A DNA stretch of 42,985 bases from Thermoleophilaceae bacterium (GCA_019683805.1 JADGHQ010000015.1:1-42985), one strand, 5' to 3'. Positions 8,458 through 18,423 are shown, numbered from the stretch's first letter. Notes: a model not told the origin generated them from the letters alone. Made by a program: numbers and translations.

Positions 8458-9661
8458 AGGGCGCCGCGTGCGTCTCGAGCGCCCGGCGCGGCGAGGCCGG
8501 CTGGGCGCGACGGGCCCGGCGCCTGCCGTCCCTGCGGTGGACCTTCGCGAGCACGGGCCGCTCGACGAGCAGCCAGCTCGCTGTCGCCACGGCGAGCGAG
8601 GGCGCGAGCACGGCGAGGAAGCGGGCGGCGAACGGGCCCGGCATCACGCCGATGCGCTGCTCGAACAGGAGGATCGGCAGGTGCCAGAGGTAGAGCGCGT
8701 AGGAGACGACGCCTGCGCCGACGAGCGCGCGCGAGCGCGACCACGCGACCGCCGGGCCGCTCCCCGCGCTCACGGCGAGCACGAGCAGCCCGAAGCCGAG
8801 ACCGGCGGGCAGGTTCTGCATCGTGAGCGTGATTCCCTGGTGGCTCATGCCGACCTCGCTCGCGTGCCAGAAGCTGTTCGCGAGCACCCCCGCCGCGCCG
8901 GCGAGCGCGACCCCGAGCGTCGCCAACGGCCCGAGGCGCAGCGGGCGCCGCTCGGCGAGCAGGGCGACGAGCATGCCGAAGGCGAAGTACGGCAGATAGG
9001 CCGGGAGCGCCTTCGACGCGATCATGCTCCAGCCGCGCGAGTACACGATCCAGTTCCACAGCACGCCCACCGCGACGAGCCCGAGCAGCATCCAGAGCTG
9101 GCGGCGCGCACGGCCCGCGCCGAAGCGGTAGGCCGCGAGCCCGAGCAGCGGCAGCAGCGCGTAGAAGAGCACCTCCAGGCACAGCGTCCAGGTGACCGGG
9201 TTGAACGCCAGCAGCGTGTGCGGCGAGTAGTTCTGGGCGAACACCGCGAACAGCGCGAGGTCGGCCTCGTCGGGCAGGCGCACGCCGTGCCTGTCCGCCG
9301 CGCCCCAGAGCAGCGCGAAGGTGCCGAGCATCGCGAGGTAGTACGCGGGCAGGATCCTCCCCGCCCGCCGGACCGCGTACGAGCGCACGTCGACCGTGCC
9401 GTCGCGCCGCAGCGCCGCGCGCGCGAAGGGGCGGTAGAGCAGGTACCCGGACAGGACGAAGAACAGGATCAGCCCCAGCCGGAGGTCGGACGCGACGTAG
9501 TCGAGGAAGGTGTTGCGCCGGACGTTCGCGGGATCCGGGAAGTGGTACAGCCAGACGTGGAAGGCCAGCACCGACAGGGCCGCGACGCCGCGCAGGCCGT
9601 CGAGCCCCGCCGTGCGCTCCCTGCTGCGCGCGGGCGAAGCCATCCCGCTGACTGTACCCAT
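8456..9661 (-). CDS. Acyltransferase 3 family membrane protein
   Basis: A 401-residue polytopic protein begins with the acyltransferase-3 pattern GLDGLRGVAALSVLAFHVWL (the family histidine in helix 1), followed by LGLILFFVLSGYLLYRPF and RRAGRILPAYYLAM. About ten membrane helices follow. Such proteins (OafA/YrhL-like) transfer acetyl or other acyl groups to surface sugars or lipids. It ends with an Arg/Ala-rich cytoplasmic tail. The start may be the ATG at 9661 or the ATG at 9643; neither has a good Shine-Dalgarno. It lies alone, divergent from the CDF gene, a few kb from the glycan cluster. Confidence 0.9.
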   Translation of the reverse strand: MGTVSGMASPARSRERTAGLDGLRGVAALSVLAFHVWLYHFPDPANVRRNTFLDYVASDLRLGLILFFVLSGYLLYRPFARAALRRDGTVDVRSYAVRRAGRILPAYYLAMLGTFALLWGAADRHGVRLPDEADLALFAVFAQNYSPHTLLAFNPVTWTLCLEVLFYALLPLLGLAAYRFGAGRARRQLWMLLGLVAVGVLWNWIVYSRGWSMIASKALPAYLPYFAFGMLVALLAERRPLRLGPLATLGVALAGAAGVLANSFWHASEVGMSHQGITLTMQNLPAGLGFGLLVLAVSAGSGPAVAWSRSRALVGAGVVSYALYLWHLPILLFEQRIGVMPGPFAARFLAVLAPSLAVATASWLLVERPVLAKVHRRDGRRRARRAQPASPRRALETHAAP

Positions 9662-9713
9662 CGCGCGACGGCCGGCGCGGCGCCCCTCCGCGCCGGCTGC
9701 TCCAATACAGCCC

Positions 9714-10634
9714 GTGCACGGCCATCACCACCACGGCGGGCCGCAACGGGCCGGGAACCGGGCGCGCATGACGCTCGCGCTCGCGGTCAACGCGGCGCTG
9801 CTCGTCGCGGGCGTGGTCGGCTGGCTCGTGTTCGACTCGGTGGCCCTGCTGGCCGATGCCGGCCACCTGCTCTCGGACGTCGCCGCCATCGGGCTCGGGC
9901 TCTTCGCGGCCGCCATGACCGCCCGTCCGCCGAGCGCCAGCCGCACCTTCGGGTATCACCGCACCGAGATCCTCGCCGCGCTGGCGAACGGGCTCCTGCT
10001 CGTGGCGGTCTCGATCGTGGTGTTCGTGGAGGCGGTCGGCCGCCTGTCCGACCCGCCCGAGGTGGGCGCGGCGGGCGTGCTCGCGATCGGCGCTGTCGGG
10101 CTTGCGGGCAACCTGGTCGCGACCGTCGCGCTGGCAGGAGGCGACCGGGAGGACATCAACCTCGAGGGCGTCCTGCGCCACTCCGCGGCGGACGCGCTCG
10201 GGTCGCTCGGGGTGATCGCCGGCGCGATCGCCGTGCTCGCCACCGGGTGGCGCCAGGCCGACGCGGTCGCCGGCATGCTGATCGGGCTGCTCGTGCTGCT
10301 CGGATCGTGGCGGCTCATCCGCGAGCCGATCGACGTGCTCATGGAGGCGGCGCCCCCGGGCGTGGACGTGAACGAGGTGGGCCGCGCGATGGTGAGCGTG
10401 GACGGCGTGCGCGAGGTCCACGACCTGCACGTGTGGACTGTCACGAGTGGGTTCCCGGCACTCGCCGCGCACGTGATCGTCGAGCCGGCGCGCGATGTCG
10501 ACGAGGTGCGCGCGGCGGTCGAGGCGCTCCTCTCGGAGAGGTTCGGCATCGAGCACACCACCCTCCAGACGATGGGCGAGCGCCTGCTCGAGCTCGAGGA
10601 CCGGCTGCCCGGGAATCCCTCCGACCGCGGCTGA
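9714..10634 (+). CDS. Cation diffusion facilitator, zinc-type exporter
   Basis: The 306-residue protein starts at the GTG at 9714 with a His-rich N-terminus (HGHHHHGG). Six membrane helices carry the two metal-binding HxxxD pairs of the transport site: His51/Asp55 in DAGHLLSDV (helix 2) and His156/Asp160 in RHSAADALGS (helix 5). The HD-HD set is typical for Zn/Cd/Co exporters of the CzcD/ZitB type. The C-terminal cytoplasmic domain has VREVHDLHVWTVTSG. It would export zinc or similar ions in exchange for protons. No metal-responsive regulator is adjacent. The divergent acyltransferase starts about 50 bp away. Confidence 0.93.
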   Translation: MHGHHHHGGPQRAGNRARMTLALAVNAALLVAGVVGWLVFDSVALLADAGHLLSDVAAIGLGLFAAAMTARPPSASRTFGYHRTEILAALANGLLLVAVSIVVFVEAVGRLSDPPEVGAAGVLAIGAVGLAGNLVATVALAGGDREDINLEGVLRHSAADALGSLGVIAGAIAVLATGWRQADAVAGMLIGLLVLLGSWRLIREPIDVLMEAAPPGVDVNEVGRAMVSVDGVREVHDLHVWTVTSGFPALAAHVIVEPARDVDEVRAAVEALLSERFGIEHTTLQTMGERLLELEDRLPGNPSDRG

Positions 10635-10661
10635 GCGGCTCGCGGCGGCGGCGGCCGCCTC

Positions 10662-10667
10662 TATATT
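10662..10667 (+). promoter_or_regulatory. Candidate -10 box of the glycan cluster
   Basis: TATATT stands out in very GC-rich DNA 64 bp upstream of the DUF354 gene, after the CDF gene has ended. No matching -35 box is seen at the usual distance, so this is a weak promoter call. Confidence 0.3.
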
Positions 10668-10730
10668 GGGCGCCCGGAGTCGGGTCCATCGCCGCCTGCG
10701 TCCCGGCCGCGTCGCCCACACGACGATCTC

Positions 10731-11738
10731 ATGAGGATCTGGATCGACATGACCGCCCCGGCGCACGTGCTCGTGTTCCGGCCGATCATCGCGCGCCTCC
10801 GCGAGCAGGGGCACGAGGTCGAGGTGACGGCGCGCGACTACGCCCAGACGCTCGAGCTGCTCGAGCTGCACGGGATCGAGCACGTGAGCTTCGGCCGCCA
10901 CGGCGGCGCGACGCGCGCCAAGAAGGTCGCGGCGCTCGTGTCGCGCACCCGCGCGATGCGCAGGTTCGGAAAGCGCCGCGGCTTCGAGCTCGCGCTCGCC
11001 CACGGCTCGAACGACCTCGCTCTCGCCGCCGCGTCGCTCGGGATCCCGGCCGCGAACATGTTCGACTACGAGTTCGCCACCGCGCAGCACAACGTCGGCT
11101 GCCGGCTCGCGCGGCGGGTCGTGACGCCGGAGGCGATCCCGCGCGAGCGGCTCGCCCGCTACGGCGCCGGGCCCGGGAAGCTCGTCCAGTACCCAGGGCT
11201 CAAGGAGGAGTACTACCTCGCGGACTTCGAGCCGGACCCGGGCGTGATCGAGGAGCTTGGCGTCGACACCGAGCGGGTGACGGTGGTCGTGCGGCCGCCC
11301 CCGGACGTGTCGCTCTACCACCGCAAGTCGAACAAGCTCTTCCCGCAGGTGCTCGATCGCCTCGGCAACGACGAGAACGTGCAGGCCGTGGTCCTGCCAC
11401 GCACCCAGGCGCAGCGCGAGCACGTGAAGGCGCTCGCGCTGCCGTCGGTGATCGTGCCCGATCGCGCCGTGGACGCCCAGAGCCTGATCGCGCTCGCCGA
11501 CCTGGTCGTCTCCGCGGGCGGCACGATGAACCGCGAGGCGGTGGCGCTCGGAACGCCCGTCTACACGACCTACGGCGGCCGCCTCGGAGGCGTCGACGAG
11601 TGGCTGATCCGGGAGGGGCGGCTGCGGCCGCTCACGAACGCGCGCGCGATCGAGCTCGAGAAGCGCAGCGGCAACGGTCGGCGCACCCGGCGCGATCCCG
11701 CCATACTCGTGGACATCCTCCTCGGCACCCCGAGATGA
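10731..11738 (+). CDS. DUF354 glycosyltransferase-like protein
   Basis: The 335-residue protein matches DUF354, a family with a GT-B fold related to MurG and UDP-GlcNAc 2-epimerase. The N-terminus MRIWIDMTAPAHVLVFRPII and the region VVSAGGTMNREAVALGTPVY (a nucleotide-sugar-binding-like loop) are characteristic. PGLKEEYYLADFEPD is another family signature. No membrane helix is present, so it is probably cytoplasmic. It is the first of four genes and overlaps the sugar transferase start by 4 bp (ATGA). Position beside two lipid-carrier glycosyl transferases supports a role in making a surface glycan. The exact reaction is unknown. Confidence 0.82.
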   Translation: MRIWIDMTAPAHVLVFRPIIARLREQGHEVEVTARDYAQTLELLELHGIEHVSFGRHGGATRAKKVAALVSRTRAMRRFGKRRGFELALAHGSNDLALAAASLGIPAANMFDYEFATAQHNVGCRLARRVVTPEAIPRERLARYGAGPGKLVQYPGLKEEYYLADFEPDPGVIEELGVDTERVTVVVRPPPDVSLYHRKSNKLFPQVLDRLGNDENVQAVVLPRTQAQREHVKALALPSVIVPDRAVDAQSLIALADLVVSAGGTMNREAVALGTPVYTTYGGRLGGVDEWLIREGRLRPLTNARAIELEKRSGNGRRTRRDPAILVDILLGTPR

Positions 11739-12460
11739 GCGTTAGGGAGCTCGTGACCCGCTCGCCCCGCCGCCGCGCGCCCGCCCCGGCGGTCGCGCAC
11801 CCACCAGGCTCGCTCGCCGAGCGCTACGCGCGGATGGCGCACGAGGCGTTCGAGCGCAGCCCCGCCGATCCGCTGCTGCGCGCGCTCGACGTGCTGCTCG
11901 CGGCCGTGGCGCTGCTCGTGCTCTCGCCGGTGATGGGCGTCGCCGCGCTCGCGATCCTCCTGGACTCCGGTGTGCCCGTCCTCTACCGCGGCGAGCGCGT
12001 GGGCCGCTCCGGGCGCCTGTTCACGATGTACAAGTTCCGCACGCTCGAGGTCGATGCGGAGACACGCCTAGGGCCCTACCTCGGCCACGAGCTGACGAGG
12101 CTCACGGAGGCGGAGGTCACGCGCGTCGGCCGCTGGCTGCGCCGGACCCACGTCGACGAGCTGCCCCAGCTCTGGAACGTCCTGAGGGGTGACATGAGCC
12201 TGGTCGGTCCGCGGCCGATCCGCCCCGCCTTCTACGAGGAGCTGTGCGAGCAGATCCCGCAGTACTGGCAGCGCCTCGTGGTCCGGCCGGGCATGACCGG
12301 CTTCGCCCAGATCCGGGTGGAGCGCGAGATGACCTGGGCGGAGAAGCTCGCGCACGACTTCGAGTACATCGCCGACCGCTCGCTCGGCCTCTACGTGCGC
12401 GTGATCCTCGCGACCGCCGCCCGAGTCGCCCGGCGCACGCTCGGGCGCGAGTCCGGCTGA
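11735..12460 (+). CDS. Bacterial sugar transferase (WcaJ/PglC-type)
   Basis: The 241-residue product begins at the ATG at 11735, overlapping the previous stop. It is a short monotopic phosphoglycosyl transferase, which loads the first sugar phosphate on undecaprenyl phosphate. The family marks are a re-entrant hydrophobic helix (about 51-76), [20 protein letters not shown], the catalytic Asp141-Glu142 in [15 protein letters not shown], and [12 protein letters not shown]. It lacks the large N-terminal membrane domain of full WcaJ proteins. The adjacent asnB starts 1 bp after its stop, so the genes are clearly co-transcribed. Confidence 0.93.
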   Translation: MSVRELVTRSPRRRAPAPAVAHPPGSLAERYARMAHEAFERSPADPLLRALDVLLAAVALLVLSPVMGVAALAILLDSGVPVLYRGERVGRSGRLFTMYKFRTLEVDAETRLGPYLGHELTRLTEAEVTRVGRWLRRTHVDELPQLWNVLRGDMSLVGPRPIRPAFYEELCEQIPQYWQRLVVRPGMTGFAQIRVEREMTWAEKLAHDFEYIADRSLGLYVRVILATAARVARRTLGRESG

Positions 12461-12461
12461 C

Positions 12462-14348
12462 ATGTGCGGCATCTGCGGCGTCGCGTCGCTCGCCGGCGAG
12501 GCGGTCGACCCCACGGTCGTCGCCGCGATGAGCGCCACGCTCGTGCACCGCGGCCCCGACGACGACGGCCTGCACGTCGACGGCCAGGTGGGGCTCGCGG
12601 CGCGGCGGCTCTCGATCATCGACCTCGAGGGCGGGCACCAGCCGATCGCGAGCGAGGACGGCCTCGTGTGGGTCGTCCAGAACGGCGAGATCTACAACCA
12701 CGAGGAGCTGCGGGGCGAGCTCGAGCGCCGCGGCCACCGCTTCAGGACCCGCTGCGACACCGAGGTGCTCGCCCACCTCTACGAGGAGCGCGGCCAGCGC
12801 TTCGTCGAGGATCTGCGCGGGATGTTCGCGATCGCGCTCTGGGACGCGCGGCGGCGACGGCTCGTGCTCGCGCGCGACCGCTTCGGCATCAAGCCGCTCT
12901 ACTACCGACTCGAGGGCGGGAAGCTCTCGTTCGCCTCCGAGCTCAAGGCGCTGCTCGCCCAGCCCGGCTTCTCGCGCGAGATCGACCTCGACGCGCTCGA
13001 GGCGTTCCTCGCCTTCAACTCGATCCCCGCGCCGTACACGATCTTCAAGGAGGCGCGCAAGCTCCCGCCCGGCCACCTGCTCGTGCTCGAGGGCGGCGGC
13101 GCGCGCATCGAGCGCTACGCGCGCCCGCAGCCCGTGCCGGCGTCGGAGGTGCGCCGCGAGGGCATCGAGGAGCTCGCCGAGGAGCTGCGCGAGCGGCTGC
13201 GGGACTCCGTCCGCGCGCACCTGGTGTCGGACGTGCCGGTCGGCGTGATGCTGTCCGGCGGCGTCGACTCCTCGACGCTCGCGGCGCTCGCGGCGCAGGA
13301 GAGCGGCGAGCGCGTCAACACGTTCTCGATCGGCTTCGAGGAGCGATCGTTCGACGAGCTCGAGCTGGCCCGGATCGTCGCGCGGCGCTACGACACGAAC
13401 CACCACGAGCTCGTGCTGCGGCCCGACGCCGCCGAGCTCCTGCCGGAGCTCGCCGAGCTCTTCGACGAGCCGTTCGCGGACTCGTCCGCGCTGCCCACGT
13501 TCCTCGTCTCCCGGCTCGCGTCCGAGCACGTGAAGGTCGCCCTCTCCGGCGAGGGGGGCGACGAGCTGTTCGGCGGCTACTACACCTACGTCGCGGACCT
13601 GCTCGCGCCGCGCGTCGGCCGCGTCGCGGCGGCGCTGCGCCCCCTCGTCGAGCTGCTGCCGAGCTCGTCGGCGAAGGTCAGCTTCGACTACAAGGCGAAG
13701 CGCTTCGCGCGCGGCGCCCACCTGCCCCCGCTCGAGCGCCACCACGCGTGGAAGGAGATCTTCTCGCCCGACGCCCGCGACGAGCTGCTCGGGCGCAGCG
13801 GGCGCGGGCGCATCGACCCGCTCGACATCTACCGCGCGCGCTACGAGGAGACGGCCGGCGCCGAGCAGCTCGCCCGCCTCCAGGACGTCGACATGGGGAT
13901 CTACCTCGTGGACGACCTGCTCGTGAAGACAGACCGCGCGAGCATGGCGAACTCGCTGGAGGCGCGCGTCCCCTTCATGGACACGGTGGTGGCCGAGCTG
14001 GCGCTCGCGCTCCCGACCGCGCTCAAGGTGCGCGGCTTCCAGAAGAAGCGGCTGCTGCGCAAGGCGGTCGAGCCGCTCGTACCGAGGGAGATCCTCGAGG
14101 CGAAGAAGCAGGGCTTCTCGATCCCGGCCGCCGCCTGGCTGCGCGGCGAGCTACTGCCGTTCGCCCGCGAGGTGCTCGCGCCCGAGAACGTGCGGGCGCA
14201 GGGGCTCTTCGACCCCGCGGCGGTCACCGCGCTGATCGAGCGACACGTGTCGAGGCGCGAGGACCTGAGCCGCCAGATCTGGGGGCTCATCTCGTTCGCG
14301 CTCTGGCACGAGCGCCACGCGCGCGCCCCGGGGCCGGTGGCCGCGTGA
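12462..14348 (+). CDS. asnB: Asparagine synthase-type glutamine amidotransferase
   Basis: The 628-residue protein has an N-terminal class II glutaminase domain starting MCGICGV, where Cys2 becomes the nucleophile after Met removal. It has the NGEIYNH and CDTEVLAHLY motifs. The synthetase domain follows, with the PP-loop SGGVDSS at 265-271 and SGEGGDELFGGY. It would use glutamine and ATP to amidate a carboxylate: aspartate, or a sugar acid or other envelope substrate. Its position inside a surface-glycan cluster suggests modification of a glycan or its precursor, as for AsnB-like proteins in other polysaccharide loci. Simple asparagine synthesis cannot be ruled out. Confidence 0.93.
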   Translation: MCGICGVASLAGEAVDPTVVAAMSATLVHRGPDDDGLHVDGQVGLAARRLSIIDLEGGHQPIASEDGLVWVVQNGEIYNHEELRGELERRGHRFRTRCDTEVLAHLYEERGQRFVEDLRGMFAIALWDARRRRLVLARDRFGIKPLYYRLEGGKLSFASELKALLAQPGFSREIDLDALEAFLAFNSIPAPYTIFKEARKLPPGHLLVLEGGGARIERYARPQPVPASEVRREGIEELAEELRERLRDSVRAHLVSDVPVGVMLSGGVDSSTLAALAAQESGERVNTFSIGFEERSFDELELARIVARRYDTNHHELVLRPDAAELLPELAELFDEPFADSSALPTFLVSRLASEHVKVALSGEGGDELFGGYYTYVADLLAPRVGRVAAALRPLVELLPSSSAKVSFDYKAKRFARGAHLPPLERHHAWKEIFSPDARDELLGRSGRGRIDPLDIYRARYEETAGAEQLARLQDVDMGIYLVDDLLVKTDRASMANSLEARVPFMDTVVAELALALPTALKVRGFQKKRLLRKAVEPLVPREILEAKKQGFSIPAAAWLRGELLPFAREVLAPENVRAQGLFDPAAVTALIERHVSRREDLSRQIWGLISFALWHERHARAPGPVAA

Positions 14349-14400
14349 GCGCGCGGGCAGGTCCCGCGGCGGGCCGCGCCGAACCCTACCCTTGAGAGCG

Positions 14401-15597
14401 GTGAAGCTGAGCGACGCCTTCCTCGGCCTCGGGCTGGCGCTCGTTGTGGTGTGGGTGATGACGCCCGTCGCCGCCGCGATCGCCTGGCGGATCGGGGCGA
14501 TCGACGAGCCCCGCGAGCGCGGGCTCCACCAGTTCCCCACGCCCCGGCTCGGCGGCCTCGCGGTGTTCCTCGGGGTGCTCGCCGCCGCGCTCGTCTTCCT
14601 GCCCGATACCGCGGAGACGCGCGGCATCCTCATCGGCGCCGCGGTGATCACGCTCGTCGGCGCGCTCGACGACCTCTTCGAGCTCTCCGCCGACGTGAAG
14701 CTCGCCGGCCAGGCGCTCGCCGCGCTGATCCCGATCTCGATGGGTGTGCGCGTGGCGAGCTTCACCCTGCCGTTCCTCGGCCACGTGGACCTCGGGACCG
14801 CGTCGTATCCGCTCACGATGCTCGGCGTCGTCGCGGTGATGAACGCCGTCAACTTCATCGACGGCGTCGACGGGCTCGCGGCCGGCGTCTGCACGATCGC
14901 CGCCGCGACGTTCGCGGCGATCGCGCTGTCGCTCGACCGCGACGCGGCCGGGGTGCTCGCGCTGGTCACGGCGGGCGCCTGCCTCGGCTACCTGCGCCAC
15001 GGCTTCCACCCCGCGTCGATCTTCCTCGGCGACTCGGGCTCCAACCTGCTCGGGTACCTGCTCGCGGTGATCGCCGTGCAGGGCGCGCTCAAGACGAACG
15101 CCGTGATCGCCCTCGTGTTCCCGCTCGTGATCCTCGCCGTGCCGATCCTCGACTCGAGCTTCGTGATCGCCAAGCGCGTGAAGTACGGCAGGCCGGTCTA
15201 CAAGGCGGACGCCTGGCACTTCCACCACCGCCTCGCGAACATCGGCTTCTCGCAGCGGCGCACGGCGGTCTACATCTACCTCTGGACGCTCTCGCTCGGC
15301 ATCCTCGCCCTGGCGCTGCGCTTCGTGCCCTACACCGACGACCAGGGCCACTGGAACCTGAAGTGGAGCCTCGTGATGGCCGCGTTCGGGCTGCTGGCGC
15401 TCGCGGCGAGCGTCTACCTCGTGGTCGTGCTCGAGATCCTGAAGCTGCGCCGCTTCCGCCAGTTCCAGCTCCGGCGCAGCGCGGCGGCCCGCGGCGGCCC
15501 GCCGCCGGACGAGCGCGACATCGACGCCCTGATCGCGCGCGAGCTCGAGACCGGCGAGCTCGACGCGGTCGAGCCGCCCGAGCGCGAGCGGCGGTAG
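14401..15597 (+). CDS. WecA/TagO-type polyprenyl-phosphate sugar-1-phosphate transferase
   Basis: This polytopic protein of about 398 residues belongs to the MraY/WecA family (glycosyltransferase 4). It has the aspartate motif GALDDLFELSADVKLAGQ, then NFIDGVDGLAAG, FLGDSGSNLLGYLL and the HFHHRL loop of the WecA/TagO branch. It would transfer an N-acetylaminosugar phosphate from UDP to undecaprenyl phosphate at the membrane. A cytoplasmic tail of about 60 residues (RRFRQFQLRR to ERERR) follows the last helix. I prefer the GTG at 14401; a TTG at 14392 is also in frame. It converges on glyA, 12 bp away. Confidence 0.93.
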   Translation: MKLSDAFLGLGLALVVVWVMTPVAAAIAWRIGAIDEPRERGLHQFPTPRLGGLAVFLGVLAAALVFLPDTAETRGILIGAAVITLVGALDDLFELSADVKLAGQALAALIPISMGVRVASFTLPFLGHVDLGTASYPLTMLGVVAVMNAVNFIDGVDGLAAGVCTIAAATFAAIALSLDRDAAGVLALVTAGACLGYLRHGFHPASIFLGDSGSNLLGYLLAVIAVQGALKTNAVIALVFPLVILAVPILDSSFVIAKRVKYGRPVYKADAWHFHHRLANIGFSQRRTAVYIYLWTLSLGILALALRFVPYTDDQGHWNLKWSLVMAAFGLLALAASVYLVVVLEILKLRRFRQFQLRRSAAARGGPPPDERDIDALIARELETGELDAVEPPERERR

Positions 15598-15603
15598 CGG
15601 CCC

Positions 15604-15623
15604 CCGCGGCTAGACGGCCGCGG
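15604..15623. terminator. GC-rich hairpin between convergent genes
   Basis: CCGCGGC (15604-15610) and GCCGCGG (15617-15623) form a perfect 7-bp stem with a 6-nt loop. It lies just after the WecA-type gene and overlaps the end of glyA, so it could act on both transcripts. No T-run follows on either strand. Confidence 0.35.
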
Positions 15624-16902
15624 CGGCCTTCGCGAGCTGCGGGTAGAGCGGGTAGCGCTCGGCCAGGGCCCGCGTGCGCGCGGACAGCTCCGACCGCAGC
15701 GGGTCGCTCCAGTCCGAGGCCGTCAGCGCCCGGGCGATCACGCGCCCGATCTCGTGGAAGTCGCTCACCTGGAGGCCGCGCGTCGCGAGCGCGGGCGTGC
15801 CCACGCGCAGGCCGGACGACACGGCCGGCGGGCGCGGGTCGAACGGCACCGCGTTGCGGTTCACGGTGATGCCGATCTCGGCGAGCCGGTCCTCGGCCTG
15901 CCTGCCGTCGAGGTCCGACTCGCGCAGGTCCACGAGCACGAGGTGCACGTCGGTCCCGCCGGTGAGGACGTTGATCCCGGCGGACAGGAGCTCCTCGGCC
16001 ACCGCCGCCGCGCCCGCGCGCGTGCGCCGCTGGCGCTCGGCGAACAGCTCGCTCTGGGCGATCTTGAGCGCCACCGCCTTGCCGGCGATCACGTGCATCA
16101 GCGGGCCGCCCTGCTGGCCGGGGAAGACCGCCGAGTCGATCTTCCTGGCGAGCTCCTCCCGGCACAGGATCATGCCGCCGCGGGCACCGCCGATCGTCTT
16201 GTGGATCGTGGTCGTGACGACGTCCGCGTAGGGCACGGGGTTGGGGTGCTCGCCCGCCGCGACGAGCCCGGCGAAGTGCGCCATGTCGACCATCAGGTAG
16301 GCGCCTACCTCGTCGGCGATCGCGCGGAAGGCATCGAAGTCGAGCTGGCGCGGGTAGGCGGACCAGCCGGCGATGATCAGCTTCGGCCGCTGCTCGCGCG
16401 CGATCCTCGCCACCTCGTCCATGTCGACCCGCGAGTCGGACTCGCGCACGCCGTAGGCGACGATCTCGTAGAGGCGGCCCGACACGTTGAGCCTCATCCC
16501 GTGCGAGAGGTGGCCGCCGTGGTCGAGCTTCATGCCCATGATGCGGTCGCCCGGCTCGAGCAGCGCGTGGTAGACCGACGCGTTCGCCTGGGCCCCCGCG
16601 TGCGGCTGGACGTTCGCGTGCTCGGCGCCGAACAGCTCCTTGGCGCGGTCGATCGCGAGCTGCTCGACCACGTCGACGTACTCGCAGCCGCCGTAGTAGC
16701 GCCGGCCGGGATAGCCCTCCGCGTACTTGTTCGTCAGCACGGAGCCCTGGCAGTCGAGGACCGCCTGGGGCACGAAGTTCTCGGACGCGATCATCTCGAG
16801 CGTCGCCTCCTGGCGCCGCAGCTCGCTCTCGAGCGCCTCGGCGACCTCGGGGTCGACCTCTGCTACCGGTCGCGTGAAGTAGTCGGGGCTGAGGTCCGTC
16901 AC
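15610..16902 (-). CDS. glyA: Serine hydroxymethyltransferase
   Basis: The 430-residue PLP enzyme interconverts serine and glycine with tetrahydrofolate, feeding one-carbon metabolism. The start is the GTG at 16902, with GGAG about 9-10 nt upstream. Family marks are [41 protein letters not shown], and the PLP lysine Lys235 in [18 protein letters not shown]. That segment departs from the common TTTTHKTLRGPRGG form but keeps the lysine and the Arg-Gly-Gly. Length is normal. It lies downstream of the prfA-prmC-sua5 group, an arrangement seen in many Gram-positives. Confidence 0.97.
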   Translation of the reverse strand: MTDLSPDYFTRPVAEVDPEVAEALESELRRQEATLEMIASENFVPQAVLDCQGSVLTNKYAEGYPGRRYYGGCEYVDVVEQLAIDRAKELFGAEHANVQPHAGAQANASVYHALLEPGDRIMGMKLDHGGHLSHGMRLNVSGRLYEIVAYGVRESDSRVDMDEVARIAREQRPKLIIAGWSAYPRQLDFDAFRAIADEVGAYLMVDMAHFAGLVAAGEHPNPVPYADVVTTTIHKTIGGARGGMILCREELARKIDSAVFPGQQGGPLMHVIAGKAVALKIAQSELFAERQRRTRAGAAAVAEELLSAGINVLTGGTDVHLVLVDLRESDLDGRQAEDRLAEIGITVNRNAVPFDPRPPAVSSGLRVGTPALATRGLQVSDFHEIGRVIARALTASDWSDPLRSELSARTRALAERYPLYPQLAKAAAAV

Positions 16903-16957
16903 TTTGCGAACTCCGTTCTGGCTCGGTTCGGCGGCGCCGCGCGCGGGCGGCCCGTGC

Positions 16958-16966
16958 ACCGTATCA
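16958..16966 (-). promoter_or_regulatory. Candidate extended -10 of glyA
   Basis: On the minus strand TGATACGGT (extended -10 pattern TGn-TAnnnT) lies about 56 nt upstream of the glyA start, in the 92-bp gap after the sua5-type gene. The predicted leader would be about 50 nt. No -35 match was seen, so this is tentative. Confidence 0.3.
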
Positions 16967-16994
16967 GCGCACGCGCGCGCGCAGGAGCGGGCGG

Positions 16995-17612
16995 CTACAG
17001 CGCGCCGACCGCGGCCTCCACGGCGGCCCGCGGCAGCGCGCCCTCGCGCAGGATCTCGGCGCCGCCGCCCGCGTCGAGCCGCGTCAGGTCGACGACCGTC
17101 GACGGCGTGCCGGGCAGCTCGCCGCCGTCGAGCTCGAGGTCCGCTCCCGCACGGATCGCGGGGTGGACGTCCCCGAGCCGCCGCGCGTCCCTCCCCCCGC
17201 TCGGGTTCGCGCTCGACTGGAGCACGGGCAGCGGCATCGCGGCGAGCGGCGCGAGCCGCCCCGCGAGCGCGGGTACGCGCAGGCCGAGCCTCGCGGGCGT
17301 CGGGCCGCACGCGAGCGGAAAGCGCCGCCTCGGGTTCGGCACGATCAGCGTGACGGCGCCCGGGAGCAGGCGCTCCGCCGCCGCGCGCGCACGCCCGGAG
17401 AGCTCGGGCAGCGCCGCAAGCGCGCGCTCGCGCGAGAAGAACATCACGGCCGCGGGCTGCGCGGGCGGCCTGCCCTTGAGCTCGTAGAGGCGCCGCACCG
17501 CGTCCTCGGACTCGGGGTCGGCGGCGAGCCCGTACACGGTGTCGGCGGGGAACAGCGCGACGCCGCCCGCGGCGATGCAGCTCTCGAAGGCGCGCACCTC
17601 GGCCTCGGTCAC
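16995..17612 (-). CDS. Sua5/YciO/YrdC family threonylcarbamoyl-AMP synthase
   Basis: The 205-residue protein matches the YrdC/Sua5 domain, which makes threonylcarbamoyl-AMP from threonine, bicarbonate and ATP for the t6A modification of tRNA. Motifs seen are [32 protein letters not shown] (the KxR binding signature), [16 protein letters not shown] and SSANPSGG. The GTG start at 17612 overlaps the prmC stop by 4 bp (GTGA), so it is translated together with prmC. It lacks the extra C-terminal Sua5 domain. Confidence 0.93.
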   Translation of the reverse strand: MTEAEVRAFESCIAAGGVALFPADTVYGLAADPESEDAVRRLYELKGRPPAQPAAVMFFSRERALAALPELSGRARAAAERLLPGAVTLIVPNPRRRFPLACGPTPARLGLRVPALAGRLAPLAAMPLPVLQSSANPSGGRDARRLGDVHPAIRAGADLELDGGELPGTPSTVVDLTRLDAGGGAEILREGALPRAAVEAAVGAL

Positions 17613-18423
17613 GGCGCCGTCCCCACGGTCACGCGCTCCCGGCCCGCGAGGTCGCGCAGCGTCGCCGCCTCGCGCAGCAGCGCCCGCACCGCCACCGCCT
17701 GCGCCGGCGCGTGCTCGAGCGCGAGCCGGACGCCCGGCTCAGCCTGCGCCACCAGCGCGCGGATCGAGTCGAGCCCGTCGACGCCCCCGAAGAGCGCCTC
17801 CGCGGGCTCGTAGAGCCCGATCTCGGGCGCCAGCGAGGCGCGCTCGCCCTCGCCGACGTAGGGCAGGTTCGCGACCACGAGCGCGGGCCGCCGCCCCGGC
17901 GGCAGCCCGTCCGCGACCTCGACCGGCACCTCGAGCCCGAGCCGCTCGGCGTTCGCACGGGCGACCTCGACCGCGCCCGGCGAGACGTCGGAGGCCGTCA
18001 CGCGCAGGTCCGGGCGCTCGTGCTTGATCGCGAGCGCCACGGCCCCCGAGCCCGTGCCGACGTCGTGCACGCTCGCCCCGCGCGGGAGCTCGAGCGCCAC
18101 CTCCACGAGCAGCTCGGTCTCCGGGCGCGGCACGAGCACGCGGCGGTCAACGCGCAGCTCGATGTGCCTGAAGCCCTTGCGCCCGAGGATGTAGGCGACG
18201 GGCTCGCGCCGCGCGCGCCGGCTCACGTATCCGTCGAGCCGCTCGCGGGCGTCCGCGGGGAGCGGGTCGAGCGCGTTGGCGTAGAGCCAGGCGCGCTCGA
18301 CCCCGAGCGCCTCCGCCGCGAGCAGCTCCGCGTCGAGCCGCGCGCTCTCGCAGCCCGCCTGCTCGAGCGTCGCGGTGGCGGCGGCGAGCGCCTCGCGCAC
18401 GCTCGGCGCGGCCTCGACCGGCA

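Noticed and set aside
6600-11423. 1607-codon minus-strand open frame
   Set aside because: It runs antisense through the YjbQ, radical SAM, CDF and DUF354 genes, and lies out of frame with the acyltransferase; composition is His/Arg/Ala noise.
8393-11734. Upstream part of a 1355-codon plus-strand open frame ending at 12460
   Set aside because: Only the last 241 codons (sugar transferase from 11735) are protein-like; the rest is out of frame with CDF and DUF354 and antisense to the acyltransferase.
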